64,000 nt of DNA from Amphibacillus sp052055485 (GTDB lineage Bacteria; Bacillota; Bacilli; Bacillales; Amphibacillaceae), in assembly GCF_052055485.1 (NCBI RefSeq), contig NZ_CP197171.1:1054001-1118000 (forward strand). Reading direction: 5' to 3'. This document shows, one piece after another, positions 7,086 through 15,944 of the stretch. Every line of letters begins with the position of its first letter. Position 1 is the first letter of the stretch. The position numbers were made by a program, and so were the translations under genes. Under the pieces are notes generated by a model. It did not search any database, was not told where the DNA came from, and was given only the letters and a program-made list of their open reading frames with translations.

Positions 7086-9035
7086 TTATTTTACAACAGA
7101 ACCATTTGGCAAGTTAGCATCATATACGGTTGTTAATGATAAGTTTCCTTCTGAATCTTCACCGGTTAAGATCATCCCTTGTGATAGCTCTCCTCTTAAT
7201 TTTACTGGCTTCAAGTTCGCCACAACAATGACTTTTTTTCCAACTAGATCTTCAGGTTGATAGTATTCTGCAATACCGGAAATAATTTGACGTTTCTCCT
7301 CGCCTAAATCAACATAAATCTTTAGTAATTTATCAGCTTTTTTCATTTTCTCTGCCTTAATCACTTCTGCGACGCGTAGATCAAGAGTCAAAAAGTCATC
7401 AAAAGCGACCTCGTCTTTAAATGGCGTAACATTTGACTCTTTTATTGGTGTAGATTGCTTCATCATTTCCTTAATTGTCTCTACTTCTACTTCGATATCT
7501 AATCGTGGAAAAATCGGATCAGCTTTATTCACTTTTGTCCCTTTTACAATGATATTTGTCTCAGGTAAGCTAGTCCATGCTTTAAACTGATCACCCTGAA
7601 GACCAAGTTGAGCCAAGATCGCCTCAGGGGTTTCAGTTAAAAACGGCCGCAACAATACTGCTATTCGACGGAGAGCATCTGCTAAATGAGCCATCACATT
7701 TCCAAGACGGGCTTTATTTTGCTCATCCTTTGCCAGTACCCATGGTTGTGTTTCATCGATATATTTATTGGTTCGACTCACATATTGCCAAATCGTTGAA
7801 AGTGCCACACTAAACTCCATTTTATCCATTGCACGCTCAACGTCCTCAATCGTTTTCACTGCAAAAGCTTCTAACTGTTCATCATATTGATCTTCTCCAG
7901 GATTAAAGGCTGGAATTTCACCAGCAAAATATTTATCAATCATGGCAATTGTTCGATTAAGCAGATTACCTAAATCATTAGCTAAATCATAATTGACTCG
8001 ATCAACAAATCCCTCCGGTGTAAAGACACCATCAGAACCAAACGGTACTTCTCTTAATAGATAGTAACGTAATGAATCTAAACCATAGCGATCAATTAAT
8101 GAAACCGGATCAACAACATTTCCTTTTGACTTCGACATTTTCCCATCTTTCATTAAAATCCATCCATGGGCGAAAACTTGCTTAGGCAATGGTAAATCTA
8201 AAGCCATTAACATAATCGGCCAATAAATCGTATGGAATCGAACGATCTCTTTACTCATTAAATGAACATCAGCTGGCCAATATTTTTGGTAAAGCTGATC
8301 ATCGTCACTTCCATAGCCCAATGCGGTAATATAGTTTGATAGTGCATCAATCCAAACGTAGATGACATGTTTTGGATCGCCTGGTACTTTAATTCCCCAA
8401 TCAAACGTCGTTCGAGACACTGCAAGGTCTTCTAAACCTGGCTTGATAAAGTTGTTAATCATTTCATTTTTACGACTTTCAGGTTGAATGAAATTAGGAT
8501 TTTCCTCATAAAAGGCTAATAAACGATCAACATATTTGCTCATTTTGAAAAAATAAGATTCTTCTTTTACTTTATCAACCGGTCCACCACAGTCTGGACA
8601 GTTACCTTCTACGAGTTGGCGTTCAGTAAAAAAGGATTCACAAGATGTACAATACCATCCCTCATACTGGTCAAGGTAAATATCGCCTTGTTCAAGCAAT
8701 TGAGCAAAAATCTGCTCAACAATCTGTTTATGACGCGGTTCCGTCGTTCGAATAAAATCATCATACGATATGTCTAATTTATCCCAAAGGGTTTTAATCC
8801 CACTGACAATCTCATCGACATACTCCTGCGGTTCTACGCCCGCTTCAGTTGCTTTCTTTTGAATCTTTTGACCATGTTCGTCCGTTCCAGTAAGATACAT
8901 CACATCATAACCACGCAATCGTTTATAACGTGCCATTGCATCTCCTGCAACCGTTGAATAGGCGTGGCCAATGTGTAGATGACCACTTGGATAATAAATA
9001 GGTGTTGTGATATAAAAGGTATTTTTATCTGTCAT
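7086..9035 (-). CDS. metG: Methionyl-tRNA synthetase
   Basis: A 649-residue class I aminoacyl-tRNA synthetase charging tRNA-Met. HLHIGH is at residues 19-24, the zinc knuckle CTSCESF...CPDCGG around residue 127, and KMSKSKGN near 298. The C-terminal 110 residues (DFLTLDLRVAEVIKAEKM onward) are the OB-fold tRNA-binding dimerisation domain. An upstream in-frame ATG at 9059 exists, but the ATG at 9035 has AGGAGG seven bases before it and gives the family N-terminus. It lies between abrB and tatD as in B. subtilis, apart from the DUF4269 insertion. Confidence 0.97.
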   Translation of the reverse strand: MTDKNTFYITTPIYYPSGHLHIGHAYSTVAGDAMARYKRLRGYDVMYLTGTDEHGQKIQKKATEAGVEPQEYVDEIVSGIKTLWDKLDISYDDFIRTTEPRHKQIVEQIFAQLLEQGDIYLDQYEGWYCTSCESFFTERQLVEGNCPDCGGPVDKVKEESYFFKMSKYVDRLLAFYEENPNFIQPESRKNEMINNFIKPGLEDLAVSRTTFDWGIKVPGDPKHVIYVWIDALSNYITALGYGSDDDQLYQKYWPADVHLMSKEIVRFHTIYWPIMLMALDLPLPKQVFAHGWILMKDGKMSKSKGNVVDPVSLIDRYGLDSLRYYLLREVPFGSDGVFTPEGFVDRVNYDLANDLGNLLNRTIAMIDKYFAGEIPAFNPGEDQYDEQLEAFAVKTIEDVERAMDKMEFSVALSTIWQYVSRTNKYIDETQPWVLAKDEQNKARLGNVMAHLADALRRIAVLLRPFLTETPEAILAQLGLQGDQFKAWTSLPETNIIVKGTKVNKADPIFPRLDIEVEVETIKEMMKQSTPIKESNVTPFKDEVAFDDFLTLDLRVAEVIKAEKMKKADKLLKIYVDLGEEKRQIISGIAEYYQPEDLVGKKVIVVANLKPVKLRGELSQGMILTGEDSEGNLSLTTVYDANLPNGSVVK

Positions 9036-9291
9036 TCTATGTCCTCCTAAATGGTTCAAATCCTATATAAAATAAGAATGCGCTTAATGAATGTTTAGTT
9101 TGACTAACTATTCTTTTTACATTGTAACGGTTTTACAATTATTTTTCCATCTAATCATTGATGATAAGCTTATTTTTATCCATCTTTTCCATATTTAAAT
9201 TCATTCATTCCATATTTAATAAATCCAAAAATCACATTAAGTATTTTAAGTATAATTTTTCCCTTTAATATAATATAATTGGTTTTTTTGA

Positions 9292-9320
9292 TTGACACAT
9301 ATTGAAATTACTGGTATATT
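9292..9320 (+). promoter_or_regulatory. Sigma-A promoter of abrB
   Basis: TTGACA (9292-9297), a 17-bp spacer and TATATT (9315-9320) form a near-consensus vegetative promoter directed at abrB. Confidence 0.85.
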
Positions 9321-9331
9321 CTATTTAGGTA

Positions 9332-9349
9332 TTGTCGAAATATGCCGAA
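9332..9349 (+). promoter_or_regulatory. Tandem Spo0A boxes at abrB promoter
   Basis: TTGTCGAA (9332-9339) and TGCCGAA (9343-9349) match the Spo0A-box consensus TGNCGAA and are spaced about one helical turn apart, just downstream of the -10 box. The B. subtilis abrB promoter is repressed by Spo0A~P through two boxes in the same position, so the same wiring is inferred. Confidence 0.8.
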
Positions 9350-9372
9350 TATACGTTAAAGGGGAGAAAACG

Positions 9373-9651
9373 ATGAAATCTACAGGTATTGTACGCAAGG
9401 TTGATGAGTTAGGACGTGTTGTTATACCCATTGAATTACGACGCACATTAGGTATTGCAGAAAAAGATGCTTTGGAGATTTATGTGGATGATGAGCGTAT
9501 CATCTTGCAAAAATATAAACCAAGCATGACTTGCCAAATTACTGGTGAAATTTCTGATGATAACCTATCCCTGGCTGAAGGTAAACTTGTTTTAAGTCCA
9601 GAAGGTGCCAAAGCATTGGTTGACGAAATTAACCGTACTTTGGACAAATAA
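9373..9651 (+). CDS. abrB: Transition-state regulator AbrB
   Basis: A 92-residue DNA-binding repressor. The N-terminal swapped-hairpin domain reads MKSTGIVRKVDELGRVVIPI, followed by ELRRTLGI and the strand LEIYVDDERIILQKYKP; the C-terminal half carries a multimerisation domain. AbrB represses post-exponential genes and falls when Spo0A~P accumulates. The start at 9373 is chosen because AAAGGGGAG precedes it and the promoter ends at 9320; the longer open frame runs through the promoter. It is transcribed toward rsmI, and a shared terminator lies between them. SpoVT is the main alternative, but the length and gene position favour AbrB. Confidence 0.93.
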   Translation: MKSTGIVRKVDELGRVVIPIELRRTLGIAEKDALEIYVDDERIILQKYKPSMTCQITGEISDDNLSLAEGKLVLSPEGAKALVDEINRTLDK

Positions 9652-9654
9652 GTA

Positions 9655-9747
9655 CACTGAAAAGAGAGTCTATCATCTAAATAAGCTCAAAATTTTAGAT
9701 GTTTGTCTAACTTTTATGAGCAATTTTAGAAGCGCTCTCTTTTTTAT
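9655..9747. terminator. Bidirectional terminator between abrB and rsmI
   Basis: Outer arms AAAGAGAG (9661-9668) and CTCTCTTT flank an inner GCTCA/TGAGC stem, with T6 on the plus strand and an A-rich entry that gives T-richness on the minus strand. The position between two converging genes fits a shared terminator. Confidence 0.7.
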
Positions 9748-9753
9748 TTTTAA

Positions 9754-10635
9754 TCAATTAAGATGATATTGTTGATAAACCTCTCGCTTTGCTACTTCCC
9801 GCTCTTGAGCCACCTTTTTTATGGCCTCTTTACTCGTTAACTGTTCTGCTTCAATATAATGATCGACATGTTCAATGACAGAAAGTTCCCCCCACCATAA
9901 TTGTTCAGTGCCAACCGGATCTATAGCTCCTTCAATAATAAGACAAAACTCTCCCTTTACCGTCCCTTCTTCTGCCCAGTTCAGTACATCTTCAACTGTT
10001 CCTCGAATATACTCTTCGAATTTTTTCGTTAATTCTCGGGCAATCACGACCCTTCGATTCCCCAAGTTCGCTTTTATATCGTTTAAAGTCGCTTTTAACC
10101 GATAAGGTGACTCATACAAGATCACTGTTGCTTGTTGCCTTTTTAAGTCTTGCCAAGCTTTTTTGCGTTCTTTGTTTTTTTTCGGTAAAAAACCATAGAA
10201 ATAAAAATGATCTGTTGCTAATCCTGATCCTATTAATGCGCACAGAGCAGCATTTGCACCTGGCAAAACGACAACATTTATCTCCGCTTGGATTGCTTCC
10301 TGAATCAATAATGTACCCGGATCTGAAATACCTGGCATTCCTGCATCGCTCACTAAAGCAATTTGCTTACCTGCTTTCAGTTCATTCAATAGATACACTA
10401 GCTTTGACTGCTGACTATGCTCATGATAACTAGTAAGCGGACAATGAATATCAAAATGGGTAAGTATTTTTTTAGTATGACGTGTATCCTCTGCTGCAAT
10501 GAGGTTAACTTGTTTTAATGTATTTAATGCTCTAATTGTAATATCCTCTAAATTTCCAATTGGAGTGGGTACAATATATAAAATACCTATCTCACTATTA
10601 TCCTGATAACTTTTTTGTGTTTTCAATCTACTCAC
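9754..10635 (-). CDS. rsmI: 16S rRNA 2'-O-ribose C1402 methyltransferase RsmI
   Basis: A SAM-dependent TP_methylase-fold enzyme of up to 293 residues that methylates the ribose of C1402 in 16S rRNA. Family motifs are YIVPTPIGNLEDITIRAL near residue 20, AAEDTRHTKKIL, SDAGMPGISDPG and LPGANAALCALIGSGL. The listed start is a GTG at 10635 that overlaps the end of yazA by 8 bp. A TTG at 10626 is at least as likely because AGGTGA stands just before it and it gives a shorter N-terminus like that of relatives. It is the last gene of the tmk-rsmI block. Confidence 0.93.
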   Translation of the reverse strand: MSRLKTQKSYQDNSEIGILYIVPTPIGNLEDITIRALNTLKQVNLIAAEDTRHTKKILTHFDIHCPLTSYHEHSQQSKLVYLLNELKAGKQIALVSDAGMPGISDPGTLLIQEAIQAEINVVVLPGANAALCALIGSGLATDHFYFYGFLPKKNKERKKAWQDLKRQQATVILYESPYRLKATLNDIKANLGNRRVVIARELTKKFEEYIRGTVEDVLNWAEEGTVKGEFCLIIEGAIDPVGTEQLWWGELSVIEHVDHYIEAEQLTSKEAIKKVAQEREVAKREVYQQYHLN

Positions 10636-10891
10636 CTATTTTTTGTTCCTGAATTATTTTTTCCTTTTTCTCGCGAGGCATTTTTTTGATCTTATATTCC
10701 ATTTGCATCGCAGCTTCCTTCGTTTCAAATGCTTGATAGTAGCGTAATTTAAATGGGCCTCTGCCTCTTGTATACTTTGCCCCTTTCCCTAACTCATGCA
10801 TTCGTAATCGATTAGCTAAATGATTTGTATAACCCGTATATAACGATCCATCTTTACATTCGATGATGTAAATACCATGCTCAGTAGACAA
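10628..10891 (-). CDS. yazA: GIY-YIG domain protein YazA
   Basis: A small single-domain GIY-YIG protein of 87 residues from the chosen TTG at 10891. The motif is GIYIIECKDGSLYTGYTN (residues 6-23), followed by conserved arginine in LANRLRMH, the KGAKYTRGRGP loop, and EAAMQMEYKIKK. The fold is a nuclease fold, but the cellular role of this family is not established. The open frame extends to 10936 inside trmN6; the TTG is preferred because AAGGAG lies 10 bp upstream and homologues begin here. It overlaps trmN6 by 11 bp and rsmI by 8 bp, so the three genes are probably coupled. Confidence 0.88.
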   Translation of the reverse strand: MSTEHGIYIIECKDGSLYTGYTNHLANRLRMHELGKGAKYTRGRGPFKLRYYQAFETKEAAMQMEYKIKKMPREKKEKIIQEQKIGE

Positions 10892-11618
10892 GTTGATGCA
10901 ACTCCTTTGTATAACTGCCATCGTCGTTAAAGACATAGAGTGGCGGCAATAACTTTAAATCAGCCTTTCCATCACGAATGGCTTCAATTAACAAAATGTT
11001 TGCCTCTTTCCCTTCTCTAGGATAAACAAATCGGATCCGTTTTGGCTCAAGCTTATAAGTTCGCATCAAACTAATCAGATCAACAAGCCGTCCTGGCCGA
11101 TGAACCATGGCCACCTTTCCACCTGATTTAGCTAATTGACTCGATGTTTGAATGACCTCTTCAAGGTTAACTAACATTTCATGTCTTGCAATGGTCAGAT
11201 GATCATTTTTATTTAATTGATTTCGATGTTCCGTCTTAAAGTAAGGAGGATTCACGGTAACAAGGTCAAATTTATCATTACCGAAATAACGCGGCATATC
11301 ATTTAGGTCACCATGAATCATCTTGATTTGCTCTTCTTTATTATTATGTCGAATACTTCGCCATGCCATATCATACAATCGTTCTTGAATTTCCACACCA
11401 ATCATCGGTACACGAGTGAACTTACTCATCAGTAGCGGAATGACACCATTTCCCGTACAAAGATCAATAATTTTCCCTCTTTTTAATGGAAGAGATGCAA
11501 AATCAGCTAACAAAACAGCATCAATTGAATACGAAAAAACTGTTGGGCTTTGAATAATTTGCATCGATTGATCCGTAAATAGATAATCGAAACGCTCATC
11601 ACCTACTAGACTTACCAT
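10881..11618 (-). CDS. trmN6: tRNA1(Val) adenine-37 N6-methyltransferase-like protein
   Basis: A 245-residue Rossmann-fold SAM methyltransferase, YabB in B. subtilis. Motif I is IIDLCTGNGVIPLLMS and the N6-adenine motif IV is DLVTVNPPYF; the N-terminus RFDYLFTDQSMQIIQ is shared with TrmN6/YfiC. It probably methylates adenosine of a tRNA, but the substrate in Firmicutes is inferred. The frame is open 17 codons further upstream; the ATG at 11618 is chosen for its GGAGGTTAAGA site. It lies downstream of yabA across a 433-bp gap and overlaps yazA. Confidence 0.88.
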   Translation of the reverse strand: MVSLVGDERFDYLFTDQSMQIIQSPTVFSYSIDAVLLADFASLPLKRGKIIDLCTGNGVIPLLMSKFTRVPMIGVEIQERLYDMAWRSIRHNNKEEQIKMIHGDLNDMPRYFGNDKFDLVTVNPPYFKTEHRNQLNKNDHLTIARHEMLVNLEEVIQTSSQLAKSGGKVAMVHRPGRLVDLISLMRTYKLEPKRIRFVYPREGKEANILLIEAIRDGKADLKLLPPLYVFNDDGSYTKELHQLVY

Positions 11619-11939
11619 TCTTAACCTCCATACCATAATATAATTCCAATTTATGTTTAACTTGTTCAATAAAAAAAAGAAAGGCTTTGTCAGTTAGACA
11701 TCACATAAAGAAAATGGCACTATATGCTCAAGAAGTCCCCCAATAAGAGGGATACTGTAATGTTACTTAAATTAGAGGATGGTTCAAATCTCTTCCAACA
11801 TGAGACTATTGGACTAACACCCATACCCTCCAAAATATTATGAATTTTTCCTGCTGTGGTAATGCTTCAACTGATGAGGCCTTATAAGAAAGAGTAAGAT
11901 ATCTCTAACAGACTAAACATTTTTATTTATCTTATAAAT

Positions 11940-12034
11940 AAGACTGGTTTTTGAGAGTGTAATCAACTGCCATTTAGTTGAAGACAAGTCTTGTCCTAAA
12001 TGACGTTTCGCTTCTTACTCCAAAAGCCAGTCTT
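11940..12034. repeat. 95-bp imperfect inverted-repeat element in the yabA-trmN6 gap
   Basis: Arms AAGACTGGTTTTTG (11940-11953) and CAAAAGCCAGTCTT (12021-12034) are complementary at 13 of 14 positions. Inside, CATTTAG and CTAAATG bracket a smaller GACAAG-TCTTGTC hairpin. It may be a folded 3' end of yabA mRNA or a small non-autonomous element. The rest of the 11619-12052 gap shows no gene. Confidence 0.5.
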
Positions 12035-12052
12035 TATCTGATGATAAAATGT

Positions 12053-12397
12053 CTATTTTTTATTTAAAAACTGTAAACAAAATAGACAATCCTCATCTTG
12101 TCTAGGGCTTCCAAAATGAATATTACAGATATGGAATCCTTCTTCGTATAGTCGTGCTAAATTATCATAACCTTCACCAATAACACTAGCATGACTATCT
12201 TGTTGAATATCATTTTTTTCTGCCACTTCAACTTCTTTATCTAAACGTTGGCGTAAATGATGATTCTCAATTGTGATCCGATGATTTTCCTCTAAAAGTT
12301 CTTTTAAATGTCCCTTTAAATCACCTAATTGTTGGTAAAGTTGACCAATCTGTTCTTCCATATCTGATACTTGCTCGAACACTTCCTTTTTGTTCAT
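12053..12397 (-). CDS. yabA: Replication initiation control protein YabA
   Basis: A 114-residue regulator that binds DnaA and the DnaN clamp to hold back initiation. Residues 1-60 form a leucine-zipper-like coiled coil (MEEQIGQLYQQLGDLKGHLK and LLEENHRI), then a flexible linker, then a C-terminal zinc domain with CNIHFG and CLFC (residues about 90-110). That matches the YabA layout of tetramerising helix plus zinc tetrahedron. GAGGTGG precedes the ATG. Its gap to ricT is 15 bp. It regulates the dnaA and dnaN products encoded in this same window. Confidence 0.93.
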   Translation of the reverse strand: MNKKEVFEQVSDMEEQIGQLYQQLGDLKGHLKELLEENHRITIENHHLRQRLDKEVEVAEKNDIQQDSHASVIGEGYDNLARLYEEGFHICNIHFGSPRQDEDCLFCLQFLNKK

Positions 12398-12412
12398 GGC
12401 ACTACCACCTCA

Positions 12413-13240
12413 TCATTCCATGGTCATTAAATCAACAACACCTTGTTCAATTAATTCATCTAATGTGTATTCAACCACACGTTCTTTCTCAATAACTTCA
12501 ATCTGAATAACACGTTCTAATATATTTAAACCAACAACCTTACCCTCACCAATAGGTGTCTGGATCTTTTCACCCAAATCGGGGAGTTGTTTTTTCGCTT
12601 CTTCATAATCGTCATTTTCATATTTTAAACAGCACATAAGACGACCACATAACCCTGAGATCTTTGCCGGATTTAAAGATAAATTTTGATCCTTTGCCAT
12701 TTTAATAGAAACCGGTTCAAAATCACCTAAAAATGTTGAGCAACACAGCATTCGACCACACGGACCAATTCCACCTAGTAGTTTTGCTTCGTCTCTCACA
12801 CCTATTTGCCGTAACTCAATTCTCGTTTTAAAAATAGAAGCTAAATCTTTAACTAAATTTCTAAAATCTATTCGACCATCAGCTGTAAAGTAAAAAATAA
12901 CTTTATTCCGATCAAATGTATACTCAACGTCAACAAGATTCATATCAAGTTGATGCTCATTAATTTTATCAAAGCATACTTGATATGCTTCTTCAGCATT
13001 TTTCTTATTTTCTATTACCGTACACTTATCCTTCTTTGTTGCAATACGAATAACCTTTTTTAAAGGTAAAACAACGTCTTCCATGTCAACAGACTTATTG
13101 GCAATCACAACCTTACCAAATTCAATGCCTCGTGACGTTTCCACAATAACGTACTGCTCCTGTTCAATAACTAGCTGATCAGGATCAAAATAATATATTT
13201 TGCCCGCCTTTTTAAAGCGAACACCAATAACTTCTACCAT
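12413..13240 (-). CDS. ricT: RicT (YaaT), PSP1-domain regulatory protein
   Basis: A 275-residue PSP1-domain protein. In B. subtilis RicT with RicA (YmcA) and RicF (YlbF) forms an iron-sulphur-carrying complex that stimulates RNase Y mRNA processing and affects Spo0A phosphorylation, biofilm formation and competence. The cysteine-rich core is visible: GGIGPCGRMLCCSTFLGDF and ISGLCGRLMCCLKYEND. The N-terminal segment VGVRFKKAGKIYYFDP-like is also typical. GAGGTGATT precedes the ATG, and only 6 bp separate it from holB. No frame damage is seen. Confidence 0.94.
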   Translation of the reverse strand: MVEVIGVRFKKAGKIYYFDPDQLVIEQEQYVIVETSRGIEFGKVVIANKSVDMEDVVLPLKKVIRIATKKDKCTVIENKKNAEEAYQVCFDKINEHQLDMNLVDVEYTFDRNKVIFYFTADGRIDFRNLVKDLASIFKTRIELRQIGVRDEAKLLGGIGPCGRMLCCSTFLGDFEPVSIKMAKDQNLSLNPAKISGLCGRLMCCLKYENDDYEEAKKQLPDLGEKIQTPIGEGKVVGLNILERVIQIEVIEKERVVEYTLDELIEQGVVDLMTME

Positions 13241-13246
13241 CTATAA

Positions 13247-14233
13247 TCACCTCTGCATTCGCAGTGTTAATTTCTCCATGACTAGGGTGGGATGGACATT
13301 TTGCATTATATGTCGTTTGGCTTCTAAAATAAAAGCTAAAATTTGTGTTGTTTCATTTTTTGACCAATGCCAGACGCACTTTTCGAGTTCTTTTAAATAA
13401 CTTTGAAAAACGATAGCCTCTTTTTGATCAATCTGTAAATAGATTAAATCCTTAAACCAATACATTAATAAACCTAAGCCAAAGCTAAGTTTTTCTCGAT
13501 CTGAAAAATGCTCCATCCATTGCTTCTGTATAAATAATAAAGTCTCATCCGGTTTAGATTGGAGTATCTCTACTAATTGTACCACTAACTTTCGTGCCTG
13601 CGCAAACCACTCATCTTGATCTAACGCTCGTGCTTGTTCAAGATTTGGCATAACGACTGAAAATAATCGAGCATTTTCTGGTAAGATACCTTCTTCCTGT
13701 AAGGCTTCTTGAATAGATTGAGATGATAACGGCATTAGTGTAATGGTTTGGCACCTTGACTTAACCGTATCAAGTATCGCTTGACTATTTTCTGTCATGA
13801 GAATAGCCGTTGTTTTTTGACTAGGTTCCTCTAAAAATTTTAATAATCGATTAGCTGCATTTGTTGTCATTAAATCGGCATGTGAAATGAGATAAACCTT
13901 TTGATTTGATTCTAAGCCTGTATAAGTAAACTCTTTTTGTAAATGGGCAATTTGATCTTTCTTAATTGAAGCGCCATCTGGACGAATCCAATGAACGTCT
14001 GGATGATTACCTGAATCAATTCGCCTGCATTCGTTACATTGATGACAAGGCTCACCTTCATTTATCTCTTTACAAAATAAGCTTTTTGCTAATAAATAGC
14101 CAAATGCTTCTTTACCTGTTCCCGGATCACCTTGGATTAGATAAGCGTGTGCTATCCGACCACGAATCAACATTCGTCGCAGCATTTTCGTAGCAATTGG
14201 CTGTCGATCTAAAATATCTGTCCAACTTTTCAT
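13247..14233 (-). CDS. holB: DNA polymerase III delta' subunit
   Basis: A 328-residue clamp-loader subunit that works with DnaX and HolA to load DnaN. The N-terminal AAA+ part carries HAYLIQGDPGTGKEAFG, a zinc module CHQCNECRRIDSGNHPD, and VYLISHADLMTTNAANRLLK with LEEPSQKTTAILMT. The open frame extends 31 codons further, but the ATG at 14233 is preferred for the GGGGGT site and the family N-terminus MKSWTDILDRQP. It is followed at 6 bp by ricT. A strong terminator stands upstream, so holB-ricT-yabA probably uses its own promoter or read-through. Confidence 0.93.
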   Translation of the reverse strand: MKSWTDILDRQPIATKMLRRMLIRGRIAHAYLIQGDPGTGKEAFGYLLAKSLFCKEINEGEPCHQCNECRRIDSGNHPDVHWIRPDGASIKKDQIAHLQKEFTYTGLESNQKVYLISHADLMTTNAANRLLKFLEEPSQKTTAILMTENSQAILDTVKSRCQTITLMPLSSQSIQEALQEEGILPENARLFSVVMPNLEQARALDQDEWFAQARKLVVQLVEILQSKPDETLLFIQKQWMEHFSDREKLSFGLGLLMYWFKDLIYLQIDQKEAIVFQSYLKELEKCVWHWSKNETTQILAFILEAKRHIMQNVHPTLVMEKLTLRMQR

Positions 14234-14308
14234 CCATGGCACCCCCAAATTAGTTTTAAACATGTTTAAAAAGCTTTTGCTTTGATTATTAATATTATAG
14301 TCATAGTG

Positions 14309-14346
14309 TAAAAAGAGAGAAATCAACGTGACGATTTCTCTCTTTC
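14309..14346. terminator. Terminator between yaaR and holB
   Basis: A perfect 13-bp stem AAAGAGAGAAATC/GATTTCTCTCTTT with an 8-base loop, T-flanked on the minus strand. It would end transcripts coming from tmk-darA-yaaR. Confidence 0.85.
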
Positions 14347-14391
14347 GTTGTTATATTCTATTTTAGCATAAATCACAGGAGTGTCATTTGT

Positions 14392-14844
14392 TTATGAATA
14401 CAAATTAATTAATAAACCTTTAATTTCTCCAATCATATCAAGTAAATCAATAGAACGCTTTTCTTGTTCGACAATTGATTCTGTTAAAGCAATTAATTGT
14501 TCGTCAATCTGTTTAACAATTAATAATCGACGACTATTTCCATTCAAGTTGAATGTATGTGAATGAGAGATATCTAATCCAAAATTAACTGCCTCTTTTA
14601 TGAAAGCTTTAACAAAACGTTTATATTTTGCTAATTCACGAAGCGTACGATAACGTGCAAGCTTCTCACCTTGGCTAGTAATTTCCTTCATAAGGAGTTC
14701 CAGCTCATAGCCTTGTAGTTTCTCAGCTTGTGTCATGACCATTGCATCAAAAGATAAACCTTTTGCCTTTGGTATTGGTTGATTCAGTTTAGTTGCATCA
14801 ACTTGTGAGCGAATCTCTTTATTAATTTTCACAATATTATACAT
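14392..14844 (-). CDS. yaaR: YaaR family protein (DUF327)
   Basis: A 150-residue mostly helical protein of the YaaR/DUF327 family. Family features are FDAMVMTQAEKLQGYELE, LRTLRELAKYKRFVKAFIKE-type helices and a C-terminal ALTESIVEQEKRSIDLLD. Its function is not established; it is conserved between darA and holB in Bacillaceae. The listed ATG has AAAGG directly against it, so a GTG at 14832 (MKINKEIRSQ) is a reasonable alternative start. It is the last gene before a strong terminator. Confidence 0.85.
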   Translation of the reverse strand: MYNIVKINKEIRSQVDATKLNQPIPKAKGLSFDAMVMTQAEKLQGYELELLMKEITSQGEKLARYRTLRELAKYKRFVKAFIKEAVNFGLDISHSHTFNLNGNSRRLLIVKQIDEQLIALTESIVEQEKRSIDLLDMIGEIKGLLINLYS

Positions 14845-14955
14845 CCTTTAAATTATTATTAATCATGCCTCAGTATCATTTCATTTGAATTTCCTATGCT
14901 AACTTACATAAGTTTCATATTACCACTTATAAGTCGAAAGCCTCTGTTAAACAAG

Positions 14956-15285
14956 TTAGAATTGATGAAATTGATCGACAGGCAATACAAAAACAGTCGC
15001 CCCGCCGACTTCGATATTTATTGGCTGAGGGATATAAGAGTCTGTATTCCCACCCATTGGAGAAATAGGGGCCACCATTTGCTCACGTTGACTTGAATTC
15101 CGTTTAATAATGTCAAGTGCCTGATCAACATACTCATCTTGGCAACCAATCATTAATATTGTATTTCCTTCTTTTAAAAAACCACCTGTTGATGATAACT
15201 TGGTTGTTTTGAATTCTTTCTTGCTTAGTGCATCAATCAACCGACTACTATCCTTATCCTCAATAACAGCTAAAATTAACTTCAT
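14956..15285 (-). CDS. darA: Cyclic-di-AMP receptor DarA (PII-like)
   Basis: A 109-residue PII-like protein, YaaQ/PstA/DarA, a trimeric receptor that binds cyclic di-AMP. Visible family motifs are MKLILAVIEDKDSSRLIDAL, KLSSTGGFLKEGNTILMIG with the conserved TGGFL loop, and a long B-loop containing the GGNTDSYIPQ-like segment after MVAPISPM, ending GGATVFVLPVDQF. AGGAGGCGACTTGAA precedes the ATG. It lies 26 bp after tmk, the usual Bacillaceae order. Confidence 0.95.
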   Translation of the reverse strand: MKLILAVIEDKDSSRLIDALSKKEFKTTKLSSTGGFLKEGNTILMIGCQDEYVDQALDIIKRNSSQREQMVAPISPMGGNTDSYIPQPINIEVGGATVFVLPVDQFHQF

Positions 15286-15311
15286 TTCAAGTCGCCTCCT
15301 GAATAATATTC

Positions 15312-15944
15312 TTACTCATTTATATGCAACAAAATTTTTTGATACGCTGTTTCAATAACATCTGCTAATGATTTCTCTGCATCAATCGTTTCAATACGTA
15401 CCGGAAAACGTTTCTTTAGTATTTGATAGCCTTCATAGACCGTTTGATGAAAAGATAAGTCTTCAACATCCAATCGATTTTGTTCACGGGTCTGATTGGC
15501 TTGGATTCTTGCTAATCCCTTTTTCGGTTCAATATCAAAAAATAAAGTTAAATCTGGCATAAATTGTTCAATCGCGAATTGGTTAACTTGATAGATATTT
15601 TCTATTCCTAAGTCTCTTGCATAACCTTGATATGCTAAACTACTATCTATAAATCGATCACATAAAACAATTTTACCAGCATCTAACGCAGGCTTGACCT
15701 TTTCAACGAGATGTTGACGTCTTGCTGCAGCATACAGTAATGCTTCTGTTCGTGCATCCATTTCTATATTTGAGTTATCTAAAAGAATGTCACGAATCTT
15801 TTCGGAAATTTTTATTCCTCCTGGTTCTCGTGTGACCATAACGGGATAACCTCGCTTAATTAATTGATCAGCAACACCAGCTAATGCTGAGGTTTTCCCA
15901 GCTCCTTCGCCACCTTCAAATGTTATAAAATATCCTCTCACCAT
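15312..15944 (-). CDS. tmk: Thymidylate kinase
   Basis: A 210-residue kinase that makes dTDP from dTMP. The P-loop is FITFEGGEGAGKTSAL, the substrate motif is TREPGG, the DRF-type motif is LCDRFIDSSLAYQGYARDLG, and the lid contains RIQANQTREQNRLD. The open frame has an earlier ATG at 15962, but the one at 15944 has AAAGGAG six bases upstream. It heads the block tmk-darA-yaaR. Together with dgk, dck and guaB it places several nucleotide-supply enzymes near the origin. Confidence 0.96.
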   Translation of the reverse strand: MVRGYFITFEGGEGAGKTSALAGVADQLIKRGYPVMVTREPGGIKISEKIRDILLDNSNIEMDARTEALLYAAARRQHLVEKVKPALDAGKIVLCDRFIDSSLAYQGYARDLGIENIYQVNQFAIEQFMPDLTLFFDIEPKKGLARIQANQTREQNRLDVEDLSFHQTVYEGYQILKKRFPVRIETIDAEKSLADVIETAYQKILLHINE

